Below are positions 1-6,093 of a DNA stretch of 6,093 nt, one piece after another (the stretch's first letter is position 1; each line of letters opens with the position of its first letter). The notes beneath the pieces are model-generated. The model worked only from the letters and a program-made list of their open reading frames with translations. It was not told the DNA's origin and ran no database searches. This stretch comes from Methanomicrobiales archaeon (lineage in GTDB: Archaea > Halobacteriota > Methanomicrobia > Methanomicrobiales > Methanospirillaceae): contig JAAYPD010000292.1 of the NCBI GenBank assembly GCA_012520015.1, positions 1 through 6,093 on the forward strand. The letters run 5' to 3'. The translations under genes and the position numbers were made by a program.

Positions 1-663
1 AAGCCTCAGGAGCAGGTGCCATTTTACCGTATAATCAAGGGTGTCCGGTTCCATCCCGACGGTCCGGAGTAGTATATCGATCCACTCATCTTTGGTGAAG
101 TATTTCCTCCGGTCGATGAGTTCATTTATATCCATGTTCGGGATCTGAATCGGTTTGAGACTTGCGATGACAAAGGGTGATCGCGATCCTTCGGACATAT
201 ATTCCATCTTTACGATGCACCAGATCCCACCCCCGAGCAATTTCTCATATCTTCTGATTGTTTCCGGTTCAATCTCTATCTCCTTGATTCCAAGGGATGA
301 GAATTCTGCTTCATATACATCCCTCTTTTCATTCAGCCGGACGGTTATTTTATCAATGACGGTGTAATACCCGGTCTCCCTGATTCTGGATTTGATAAGT
401 TCAGCTTCATCAGGCCGGACGTAATTGTCTGCCAGAATCCGTTTTACTTTTGTGACTCCTTCTTCTATGAGTGATTCATCATCGGTGGCACAATAGGATC
501 CAAGCAGGTATTCAAGGACATAGACCGGGACATTATTGGACCCTTTGAGTTTTATGGTGAGGTCTTTTCTGACCACCCTGCCGGGAAACCAGGTGTTAAG
601 CTTCCTATCTGTATCAGGATCATTGCTCTGTTCCGGTAGTGGTTCGGGTGTCAGGTCAGTCAT
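1..663 (-). CDS. brxL: BREX Lon-like ATPase BrxL, N-terminal part (gene runs off left edge)
   Basis: The minus frame is open from ATG at 663 to base 1, giving 221 residues. It reads like the N-terminal third of BrxL (family length about 680). Recognisable stretches are NTWFPGRVVRKDL (about residues 23-35), NVPVYVLEYLLGSYCATDDE (44-63), VKRILADNYVRPDEAE (71-86), YTVIDKITVRL, YEKLLGGGIWCIV and SLKPIQIPNMD. In BrxL this region is the DNA-binding N-terminal domain. The Walker A motif of the AAA+ core is expected roughly 20 residues past the window edge, and the Lon-like domain after it, so neither can be judged here. BrxL forms ring-shaped DNA-binding ATPases and is needed for phage defence in several BREX-1 systems. 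The gene starts 12 bases after the pglZ stop, so the two are probably co-transcribed. A GTGAT just upstream of the ATG could be a weak ribosome binding site. An in-frame TGA at 670-672 rules out a longer start. The identification is firm; activity cannot be assessed. Confidence 0.93.
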   Translation of the reverse strand, partial: MTDLTPEPLPEQSNDPDTDRKLNTWFPGRVVRKDLTIKLKGSNNVPVYVLEYLLGSYCATDDESLIEEGVTKVKRILADNYVRPDEAELIKSRIRETGYYTVIDKITVRLNEKRDVYEAEFSSLGIKEIEIEPETIRRYEKLLGGGIWCIVKMEYMSEGSRSPFVIASLKPIQIPNMDINELIDRRKYFTKDEWIDILLRTVGMEPDTLDYTVKWHLLLRL

Positions 664-675
664 GTCACATCACGT

Positions 676-3297
676 TTAAAAATCATCGGGTATCAAAATA
701 TCAACTTCAACGGGTATCTCGAGGACATCGCGGAATGTTGCTTTCACATCTTCATCTATGGCTTTCAGGATGTATATACCATTTTTAATTTTGCTGTCCA
801 TGGTCAGGGTGATATTTATTTTTCTCTGGTTTGGATCATCTGTGGTTCTGTCGGCCAGAATGACCTTTTCATCGCTGACTCTGGCACCGGAGTTATCATA
901 GAGGGCAATCCTGCATTTGAGGTGTCCTCGTTTCTCGGTTACGTTTTCGGTCTGGAACAGGGTAATTTTGAATGGGTTGTTCGTTATCTTCCTGCTCTGT
1001 CCGATGAGGGTGATGCCAACCTTTCCATATTCAATACCCTTTTTATCAAGGTCTGACAGGGATTTGTTGTGGTTATAGAGGAGCACCGGGATTGCTATCT
1101 CTTGTAAGGACAATCCGCCATGGACGAAATTTCGTCCGCCTCCGGCCATTTTAAACCTGAGATCTGCATAGGGTGTGTAGATATAGAGCGTTTTTTGTTC
1201 ATCTGAGATATAATCCATGAGAAAGCGATGGGTGTTCATGAGGTTGGTCTTTTCACTGCTGATGATGAACCGCTTGTTTGAGGAGATGAATTGATCTTTG
1301 TCAAATCCGGCTACATCAATGACATCGATATCTTCAAGGGCATTACGGGTATAGAGAAATCCGTGATCTGCCGTGATGATGATGTTACTGATGTTCAGGG
1401 AATTGACCAGGCGGTTTACCATGTCTTCAATCTCCTGGATTGTTTCATCAGCGGCTTTGAACACTTCATCTTCGGATTGCTGGTTATCTCCGGTATCATC
1501 TATCTTATTGTGGTAGATATATATCACCCGCTTTCCCCTGATTTTTTCCCTGGCTTGATCTCTTCTGAGCTCACGGAGCTCTTTGAACCGGAGTGCAATC
1601 GACTCCTCTTTGGTCCTGGTGAGAATTTTCTCCCGGTTTTCAATGCCATCAGCGTTCATTCCGTCAACGAGGATGTGTTCTTTTTGAAATTCAAGTATGG
1701 TATGAGGAAGGAGTGCCGCCATCCCAAGTTTGGTATATGAAGGGAGACATCCGGCCATAGAAGTGAGTTCAATGGTGCCGTTTGTGTTCTTATTGAGGTT
1801 TTCTTTTAGTTCAACGGCTACCTCGTACCGCATGGCATCGGAGATGATGACCGCCACTTTATCACGGTCATTTCTGGAGATGATCTTATTTACATGGGCG
1901 GTATAGAACTGTTCCTGGGGCTCTATGAGTTCAATTCCCCAGCTGGTCCGGTCTTGTGCCGTGATAAGGTCACTCCATTTCATCTGGATCTTCTGGGTGA
2001 TATGGAGGTACTGCCGCTCGACAATCTCCCGGATATGGGTTTTTAAGATGTCTTTATCGCTGGTTTTGTCATAAGAGGTGTAGAATTTCCGGTACTGATA
2101 GTCAAGGAGATAATACCGGTCAGTATAGGTCCGGAAGAGTTCATGAGGGGTAGCTGCGAGGATCTTCTCTTCTTCGCACTGCTCTGCTAGCCGGATGAGG
2201 TTTATTGCAGATACCAGGGCAGCGTAAATGTCCTCAAACTCATGGAAGTAGTGTTTTGTCTTTCGTGCTTCGATCCAGGAGAGGTACTTGTCATAGTCCT
2301 GCCCGCCATCGGAGAGGGTTGATACTATCTTTCTGATGATGCTCTTGTCAAAGATGTCAGGTGCTTCGGGATTCAGATAGCCTTCTATTCGTTCATTATT
2401 CACGATGGAGGTCAGTTCTTTCTCGAGTTTTTTATCCTGTTCCGTCAGGAGGTCGGTGCAGTAGCTGTCAAATCGGGCTGAATCCCGGGCGTGATGCATC
2501 CATCCGGAGATGAATAACTCACATTCATTTCCTTGTCGTTTTGCATTGACGAACTGTTCCAGGTGGCCGAGCGGGAGGGTGGCATTCCGGTCGATGTGGG
2601 TGATGAGAAGACTTAGGAATAATTTTTTCAGGGTCGGGCTCTCCTGGTAATACCCGAATTGTTTCCGCACTATCTCCCAGAACCGTTCGGTGAGGTCAAA
2701 CTTTACTACCTGGTCCCAGAGGGTATTTTCTTCTTCATGAAGGGAACCCATCAGGACCGACTTTATTATCTCACGGACGTCCGGGGCGGATGCATTCGAG
2801 AGAACGGCGAGTATTCCCCTGATGCAGTCCTCTTCTCTCCAGGCTGGTTCATAGAACTTCTTAAAGCCAAGGGCACGTTTCTTATTCGAGAAGAATTTCA
2901 GGTTGGCTCCAAGAAAGGGATCAAGGTCATATCCTTCGATCCCTATCTCTGCCTTGATATCTGATATCCGGCTGTTTTCGAACCGTTCGGAGTAGAGCTG
3001 GCTGTCCAAAAGCCAGTTCTTCTCATAGTCTGGTTCAGGCTGTGCTGAGTAAATAAGGTAGGACGATGCGGTGTCGTCATGTTCAAGGAGTTTTTTGGTG
3101 GCAAAATAATTCCCGTTCAGGATATGCATCCGAATACCCTGTTCAGCGAGTTTTTCTCTGATATGGGTCAGGTCCTCTTCCCCGGCGGTCTGTTCCCCGT
3201 CGTACCAGAAGACGATCTTTCTGGTCTCAAATTCAGAGAGGGGTTTAAATTTCTCCAGGATTGCAGCGGTTGTCTTCTCAATACTCAGAATAGCCAT
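676..3297 (-). CDS. pglZ: BREX-1 phosphatase-like protein PglZ (type A)
   Basis: This is a complete 873-residue protein, close to the usual 830-880 for type A PglZ. The N-terminal part (1-480) is helical and includes the family-typical FETRKIVFWYDGE (23-35). The alkaline-phosphatase-fold PglZ domain follows: VAVIISDAMRYE (481-492, metal-ligand type Asp487), the segment SMAGCLPSYTKLGMAALLP (513-531, with Thr522 at the usual nucleophile position), IYIYHNKIDDTGD (592-604), ITADHGFLYTR (641-651, Asp644/His645) and GGGRNFVHGGLSLQEIAIP (719-737, His726). All expected metal-site motifs are present, so it looks functional. The last 120 residues form a beta-rich C-terminal domain. PglZ is a core BREX protein and, in other systems, works with PglX and BrxC in host methylation and phage exclusion; its exact substrate is not settled. 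It starts 42 bases after the pglX fragment and ends 12 bases before brxL, as expected for one operon. No frameshift or internal stop is seen. Confidence 0.95.
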   Translation of the reverse strand: MAILSIEKTTAAILEKFKPLSEFETRKIVFWYDGEQTAGEEDLTHIREKLAEQGIRMHILNGNYFATKKLLEHDDTASSYLIYSAQPEPDYEKNWLLDSQLYSERFENSRISDIKAEIGIEGYDLDPFLGANLKFFSNKKRALGFKKFYEPAWREEDCIRGILAVLSNASAPDVREIIKSVLMGSLHEEENTLWDQVVKFDLTERFWEIVRKQFGYYQESPTLKKLFLSLLITHIDRNATLPLGHLEQFVNAKRQGNECELFISGWMHHARDSARFDSYCTDLLTEQDKKLEKELTSIVNNERIEGYLNPEAPDIFDKSIIRKIVSTLSDGGQDYDKYLSWIEARKTKHYFHEFEDIYAALVSAINLIRLAEQCEEEKILAATPHELFRTYTDRYYLLDYQYRKFYTSYDKTSDKDILKTHIREIVERQYLHITQKIQMKWSDLITAQDRTSWGIELIEPQEQFYTAHVNKIISRNDRDKVAVIISDAMRYEVAVELKENLNKNTNGTIELTSMAGCLPSYTKLGMAALLPHTILEFQKEHILVDGMNADGIENREKILTRTKEESIALRFKELRELRRDQAREKIRGKRVIYIYHNKIDDTGDNQQSEDEVFKAADETIQEIEDMVNRLVNSLNISNIIITADHGFLYTRNALEDIDVIDVAGFDKDQFISSNKRFIISSEKTNLMNTHRFLMDYISDEQKTLYIYTPYADLRFKMAGGGRNFVHGGLSLQEIAIPVLLYNHNKSLSDLDKKGIEYGKVGITLIGQSRKITNNPFKITLFQTENVTEKRGHLKCRIALYDNSGARVSDEKVILADRTTDDPNQRKINITLTMDSKIKNGIYILKAIDEDVKATFRDVLEIPVEVDILIPDDF

Positions 3298-3303
3298 AAT
3301 TTC

Positions 3304-3310
3304 CCTCTCC
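3304..3310 (-). promoter_or_regulatory. Ribosome binding site of pglZ
   Basis: On the minus strand GGAGAGG ends six bases before the ATG at 3297. This supports that start, which also matches the expected N-terminus of PglZ. A second GGAGAG lies about 15 bases further upstream in the short gap after pglX but is too distant to serve this start. Confidence 0.7.
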
Positions 3311-3339
3311 CCGGTCTTTCTCTCCTGATTCCTGGGAGT

Positions 3340-5064
3340 TCATATCGCCCGGACCAGTCCCTTAAACTTTGCATAATTGACAACAACGCCGTCATCAAGG
3401 TCTATCTCGATGAGTGCAAGTGCCTTGTTGTTGAGGAGTTCATCCCACGTTTTCATCTCATCGATCTGCTTCTTGATCTTGGATATCCGTGCTTTGTTCT
3501 TCACCGGGTCCTCACTCAAAGCGGTGAGTTCTGCATCCAGTTTTGCTTCGAGTTCAAGGAGGTAATCGGTCCTCATCTTTGCGAGCGTCGTCTTATTGTA
3601 CCGGTGCATGTAGATGAGGGCATTGAATCCCTGTTGCTTTCCGGATGAGAACATCCAGTAAATGGGTCTTTTCTTGTATCGCTGGACGTGATCTTTAAAG
3701 AAGTCCTTGAGGAAGTAGTCCCTGATGACCTTCTCTGGTGAGGGTGTGCTCTTTCCGGTCAATGCCTGGGCGATGTAATCAAGGTTCTGGGAGAGGGTCT
3801 TCTCTCCAAATACGATCTTAAGGAAGTTTTTGAATCTGCCTACGATGTCATCAGGGAAGTATTCGTCATCAAGGACCGGGATGATGTTGTCATCGTCAGG
3901 TCTGAATGTGGGGTGTGGTACCTGTTTCAGGTAATCCTCGACGGTCTCTCCCTGGTTTGCGAGGATAAGGCCTGGTTTGTCCAGTGAGTACCGCCCGAAC
4001 ATGCACCCGACGGCATAGGAGATGAGTTCTTTGATGGTATCGGTTCGGAGGAGGGCTTCGAGTTCCTCCTCCGGTTTGCTGGCGTCATATCGGTAATGGG
4101 GGTTGCAGGTGAGGGTTATCTCGGAGAGAGGGACGTCAGGGGTGAGTTCGTCCTGCAGGCCATAGGCTTCGATAAATATTTTATTGTTCTCCTCTTCGAG
4201 TTCTTTCATCTCGGTGGTCATCTCCTGCCAGTGGGTCAGGAGTTTCTGGTAGGAGGCTTCGATGGTCGGAGAGAGGTATTCGGGGGAGAGGAGGGGGAGG
4301 GTGGTGAAGTCCCATGAGGTTTCATAGGAGTCCCAATCGGTTTTTGATAAATTAATAACATTAAAAAACATTGAATTAATATTTTCTCTTAATTTCGGAT
4401 TATCGATTATCGGAACTGTTTGAATTTGATTAGGACCAAAATTGAGAGTTGGAGATAAAAATTTAATTATTTTACCTGAAACTTTAGAATTCAATAAACA
4501 ACAAGCAAAATTTAAATTTAAATTCTCACCAAATCCGCACATTCCAGCATTAGTAAACAAAAACCCCTCAAAAAATCTACGGACTCCAAAATTTGAGGAT
4601 GATATCGCTGTCCATGTAATCCCCGGGTTAAAATAATTGCCAATTCCAGTTACAGTTCTTGTAATGCTATTATATTTTTGTTTTGCGAGCAATTTAATTT
4701 CTAATCCATCATTTTCCCAATTAATTACAGATTCATTATTGCCATACCATTTTTTAAAATCTCCTCCATGATTGATAGGAAACCATTTTAATCCTCCACT
4801 ATGAGATGAATATTTTTTCTCATGAAAAATTGAGAATTTATTGGTCGATATTTCATACCACTCTCTTATAAATCTATTATTATCAAGAGTTTTCATCCCT
4901 TGAGCAGTATCAATTATCGTACTCAGCGGTATATAATTATCAAATACCCTTTTTAAGTCATCGGTAACCCAATATGCAATCGGACTCCCAGGAATCTTCT
5001 TAAAATCCTCTGCCGATGCCCGATAAAAATTCGGAACCGGATTATTACTCTTCGTATCTACCAT
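3340..5064 (-). CDS. pglX: BREX-1 PglX, target-recognition and C-terminal half only (methyltransferase domain missing)
   Basis: The product is 574 residues, against about 1,200 for normal BREX-1 PglX. It begins with the conserved linker KKIPGSPIAYWVTDD (residues 22-36 from this start), followed by the TAQGMKTLDNNRFIREWYE segment that opens the TRD (53-71). TRD-like LLNSKVSGKIIKFLSPTLNF is at 190-209. The C-terminal half carries GCMFGRYSLDKPGL (353-366), HPTFRPDDDNIIPVLDDEYF (384-403), KKRPIYWMFSSGKQQGFNAL (464-483) and a coiled coil near 500-540, all typical of PglX. Neither the SAM-binding motif nor NPPY is present. The start at 5064 is preferred because GAGGA lies seven bases upstream; an in-frame ATG at 5085 (581 aa) is possible but has a poorer site. 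The frame is closed by TGA at 5107-5109. A full PglX is the N6-adenine methyltransferase that marks host DNA, and this half alone could bind DNA but not methylate it. It may be a split subunit, a switching cassette or a remnant. Base composition is mosaic (see the separate entry). Confidence 0.9.
   Translation of the reverse strand: MVDTKSNNPVPNFYRASAEDFKKIPGSPIAYWVTDDLKRVFDNYIPLSTIIDTAQGMKTLDNNRFIREWYEISTNKFSIFHEKKYSSHSGGLKWFPINHGGDFKKWYGNNESVINWENDGLEIKLLAKQKYNSITRTVTGIGNYFNPGITWTAISSSNFGVRRFFEGFLFTNAGMCGFGENLNLNFACCLLNSKVSGKIIKFLSPTLNFGPNQIQTVPIIDNPKLRENINSMFFNVINLSKTDWDSYETSWDFTTLPLLSPEYLSPTIEASYQKLLTHWQEMTTEMKELEEENNKIFIEAYGLQDELTPDVPLSEITLTCNPHYRYDASKPEEELEALLRTDTIKELISYAVGCMFGRYSLDKPGLILANQGETVEDYLKQVPHPTFRPDDDNIIPVLDDEYFPDDIVGRFKNFLKIVFGEKTLSQNLDYIAQALTGKSTPSPEKVIRDYFLKDFFKDHVQRYKKRPIYWMFSSGKQQGFNALIYMHRYNKTTLAKMRTDYLLELEAKLDAELTALSEDPVKNKARISKIKKQIDEMKTWDELLNNKALALIEIDLDDGVVVNYAKFKGLVRAI
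4340..4945 (-). other. AT-rich block encoding the target-recognition domain of PglX
   Basis: Hand counts give 30 % GC for 4381-4440 and 25 % for 4681-4740, against 58 % for 4081-4140 in the same gene. The left boundary is abrupt at about 4340, and on the right composition returns to normal by about 4950. The block encodes roughly residues 40-241 of the pglX product, which is the TRD, while the conserved linker before it and the C-terminal domain after it have ordinary composition. The reading frame is unbroken across both borders. The likely explanation is replacement of the recognition module by recombination with a foreign allele. Confidence 0.8.
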
Positions 5065-5070
5065 ATCTTT

Positions 5071-5077
5071 TCCTCTT
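5071..5077 (-). promoter_or_regulatory. Ribosome binding site of the pglX half-gene
   Basis: Minus-strand AAGAGGA lies six to seven bases before the ATG at 5064 and favours this start over the in-frame ATG at 5085. It suggests that the truncated gene is translated as a separate protein. Confidence 0.6.
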
Positions 5078-5113
5078 ACACACATCCAAACCCTGACCTG
5101 ATCCTGTCATTTC

Positions 5114-5392
5114 TCATGATATTCCCTCTTCTATCAGCCTTCGCTCCATGAGGATATTCAGCCCCAGTTTTTCAGGTTGAAGATACAGTATATCCCCCGA
5201 TGCAAAGATCTGTTTTTGTTCATGTAGTATCGAATATCTTCGATCTGCATAGTTATTTTCAGTAAAAAGGATATGATCGAAGGTCAGACTATCAGACATC
5301 CAGACATACCTGTCCATCTGTCCGGAATCCTGATGAGACATTGAATTCGCTACCCAGTGGGTGACAAATTCATGAGAAGGAATAATATTCAT
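5114..5392 (-). CDS. Small protein of unknown function between the AlbA_2 gene and pglX
   Basis: I do not recognise this 92-residue protein. It has mixed composition, with several Trp, His and Tyr residues in the first half (HEFVTHWVANSMSHQDSG, then MDRYVWMSD), and no signal peptide, membrane segment or known catalytic motif. The C-terminus LNILMERRLIEEGIS is helical. The start at 5392 is chosen because AAAGGA lies eight bases upstream. A GTG at 5413, sharing one base with the stop of the upstream gene, would give 99 residues and translational coupling. It ends 49 bases before the pglX half-gene, on the same strand. Its place inside a defence operon suggests an accessory or antitoxin-like part, or a leftover of a gene lost when pglX was broken, but nothing in the sequence proves this. 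It is likely real because the frame fills the gap and has a good ribosome binding site. Confidence 0.6.
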   Translation of the reverse strand: MNIIPSHEFVTHWVANSMSHQDSGQMDRYVWMSDSLTFDHILFTENNYADRRYSILHEQKQIFASGDILYLQPEKLGLNILMERRLIEEGIS

Positions 5393-5399
5393 ACACTTT

Positions 5400-5405
5400 T
5401 CCTTT
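5400..5405 (-). promoter_or_regulatory. Ribosome binding site of the small protein gene
   Basis: Minus-strand AAAGGA lies eight bases before the ATG at 5392. It overlaps the region just after the stop of the upstream gene and favours the ATG over the GTG at 5413. Confidence 0.5.
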
Positions 5406-5412
5406 ACATTCA

Positions 5413-6093
5413 CTAAATTGCCAGAAGATCCTTTCCTTTCGGGGTAATCCGGTACTTCTGCTTACTGCTGTTTGGTTTATCTGGTATCGTCATCTCCAAA
5501 AGCCCCTTATCCAGCAGCGGATTGATCACCGCTTCTCTGAACGTACTCCGGTTGGTTCTCTGTACCACCGCCATCAGGTCTGTAATTCCGGACTCCTGAA
5601 TGCATTTCTGCAAGACCATTCGCTGCTCATCATTCAGATCAACCTGATTCCTGCCGGAAGGACTGAGTCCCGACTTGGTCCCGACTTGGTCCCTACTTAG
5701 TCCCTCGGTATGAATCACCAGTTCTTCAGAGAGAAAAACCGTCACCCGGACCCGCATCCCGATCTCTTCGATAACCGGTTCGGTAAGCCCCAACTCTGCA
5801 GCCTCTTGAAGTATCCGGCGAAACCCGCTCCCCCACTGTTCAATCAGATCTAACTCCCGAAACACCCGGGCAATCACCCGGTTCCGGATCTTTGACACCC
5901 CTGATTTCACATCCTCAATCGTCATACCAGGGAGGAGAATACCGGGGTTTTTCACCTCAATCCGGTCATCAAAGAATGACAACCGTATCGGTGCTCCTAT
6001 CTGTGAATAATCTGCATGGACAAGAGCGTTGATGATGACCTCCCGAAGCATCGTGAGCGGAATACTCCAGACATCCTTCCTTTTTATTTCTGA
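5413..6093 (-). CDS. AlbA_2/HATPase_c_4 RecG-like ATP-binding regulator, C-terminal part (5' end beyond right edge)
   Basis: The frame is open from the window edge at 6093 to TAG at 5413-5415, giving 226 residues. The codons before the first ATG (6051) read KRKDVWSIPLT and continue the family sequence, so that ATG is not the start and the gene is cut by the window. The family is about 450-480 residues, so the N-terminal AlbA_2 (Schlafen-type, putative DNA-binding) domain is outside. Visible parts are the GHKL-type ATPase half, with LREVIINALVHADY (16-29, N-box Asn22), RIEVKNPG (44-51) and EQWGSGFRRI (85-94), then a linker coded by 11-bp repeats (about 130-145), and a winged-helix-like C-terminus with TNRSTFREAVINPLLDKGLL and RITPKGKDLL. 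These proteins are often annotated as helicases or transcriptional regulators; no helicase activity follows from these motifs. Such genes often accompany type I restriction and other defence operons, so a regulatory role here is an inference. Confidence 0.85.
   Translation of the reverse strand, partial: SEIKRKDVWSIPLTMLREVIINALVHADYSQIGAPIRLSFFDDRIEVKNPGILLPGMTIEDVKSGVSKIRNRVIARVFRELDLIEQWGSGFRRILQEAAELGLTEPVIEEIGMRVRVTVFLSEELVIHTEGLSRDQVGTKSGLSPSGRNQVDLNDEQRMVLQKCIQESGITDLMAVVQRTNRSTFREAVINPLLDKGLLEMTIPDKPNSSKQKYRITPKGKDLLAI
5661..5704 (-). repeat. Four tandem 11-bp units inside the AlbA_2 gene
   Basis: On the plus strand the units are GACTGAGTCCC, GACTTGGTCCC, GACTTGGTCCC and TACTTAGTCCC; the middle two are identical. 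Because 11 is not a multiple of three, successive copies are read in different frames, giving the linker GLSRDQVGTKSGLS, and three units restore the frame as an 11-residue repeat. Gain or loss of one unit would shift the frame before the winged-helix-like domain. Confidence 0.9.

Larger units (their letters stand above)
1..5085 (-). other. 3' part of a BREX type 1 phage-defence operon
   Basis: pglX (half), pglZ and brxL follow each other on one strand with gaps of 42 and 12 bases, in the standard BREX type 1 order. brxA, brxB and brxC are absent from the window and would be expected upstream, beyond 6093. No promoter is evident inside the cluster. Confidence 0.88.

Noticed and set aside
155..367. 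Open frame of 70 codons on the plus strand
   Set aside because: It is antisense to brxL, whose frame is continuous and clearly conserved across this stretch.
1291..1740. Open frame of 149 codons on the plus strand
   Set aside because: It lies wholly inside pglZ, antisense to the conserved phosphatase domain. It has no recognisable product and is explained as a shadow of the real gene.
2659..2964. Open frame of 101 codons on the plus strand
   Set aside because: It is a shadow of the N-terminal part of pglZ.
3079..3648. Open frame of 189 codons on the plus strand spanning the pglZ-pglX junction
   Set aside because: It is antisense to the start of pglZ and the end of pglX, both firmly identified. 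The protein is low in recognisable motifs and there is no supporting start signal.
4096..4317. Gly/Glu-rich open frame on the plus strand
   Set aside because: It is antisense to the GC-rich start of the PglX C-terminal domain; its composition reflects purine-rich sequence and not a real protein.
5086..5413. A frameshifted remnant of the PglX methyltransferase domain upstream of the half-gene
   Set aside because: I read the 28 bases before the in-frame ATG at 5085 and the 99-codon frame beyond it. No NPPY-like or SAM-binding motif was seen, so the catalytic half is absent here, not merely out of frame.
6049..6051. ATG as the true start of the AlbA_2-family gene
   Set aside because: The frame stays open to the window edge, the codons before the ATG continue the known family sequence, and a 212-residue product would lack half of the ATPase region and the whole AlbA_2 domain.

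Overview
The window holds the downstream part of a BREX type 1 phage-defence operon and the end of a neighbouring accessory gene. All genes are read from the minus strand. In transcription order (high to low coordinates) they are: the 3' part of an AlbA_2/HATPase_c_4 'RecG-like' ATP-binding regulator that runs off the right edge (5413-6093); a small unrecognised protein (5114-5392); a gene for only the specificity and C-terminal half of the BREX methyltransferase PglX (3340-5064); a complete pglZ (676-3297, 873 aa); and the first 221 codons of brxL, which runs off the left edge (1-663). The order pglX-pglZ-brxL is the standard tail of a BREX type 1 cluster. brxA, brxB and brxC are not in the window and would be expected to the right.

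The most unusual part is pglX. A normal BREX-1 PglX is about 1,200 residues, with an N-terminal adenine methyltransferase domain (SAM-binding motif and NPPY catalytic motif) followed by a target-recognition domain (TRD) and a long C-terminal domain. Here the methyltransferase half is absent. The reading frame starts cleanly, with its own Shine-Dalgarno sequence, just before the conserved KKIPGSPIAYW linker that precedes the TRD. The TRD itself lies in a strongly AT-rich block (about 25-30 % GC in hand-counted lines), set between stretches near 50-58 % GC. This suggests that the recognition module was exchanged. The gene may be the specificity half of a split PglX, a cassette for recombinational switching of specificity, or a degraded copy. 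The missing upstream sequence is needed to decide.

The AlbA_2 protein carries an in-frame array of four 11-bp tandem units in its interdomain linker. Genes of this family often sit between the modification and specificity genes of type I restriction operons, which makes its position just before a PglX specificity half suggestive.

The organism is probably a prokaryote of moderate GC content. Protein style and purine-rich ribosome binding sites suggest a methanogenic euryarchaeon of the Methanomicrobiales, but this is an impression and is not proven by the window. Coding is dense: the largest gap between genes is 49 bases. No RNA gene, CRISPR array, insertion sequence or convincing terminator was seen.
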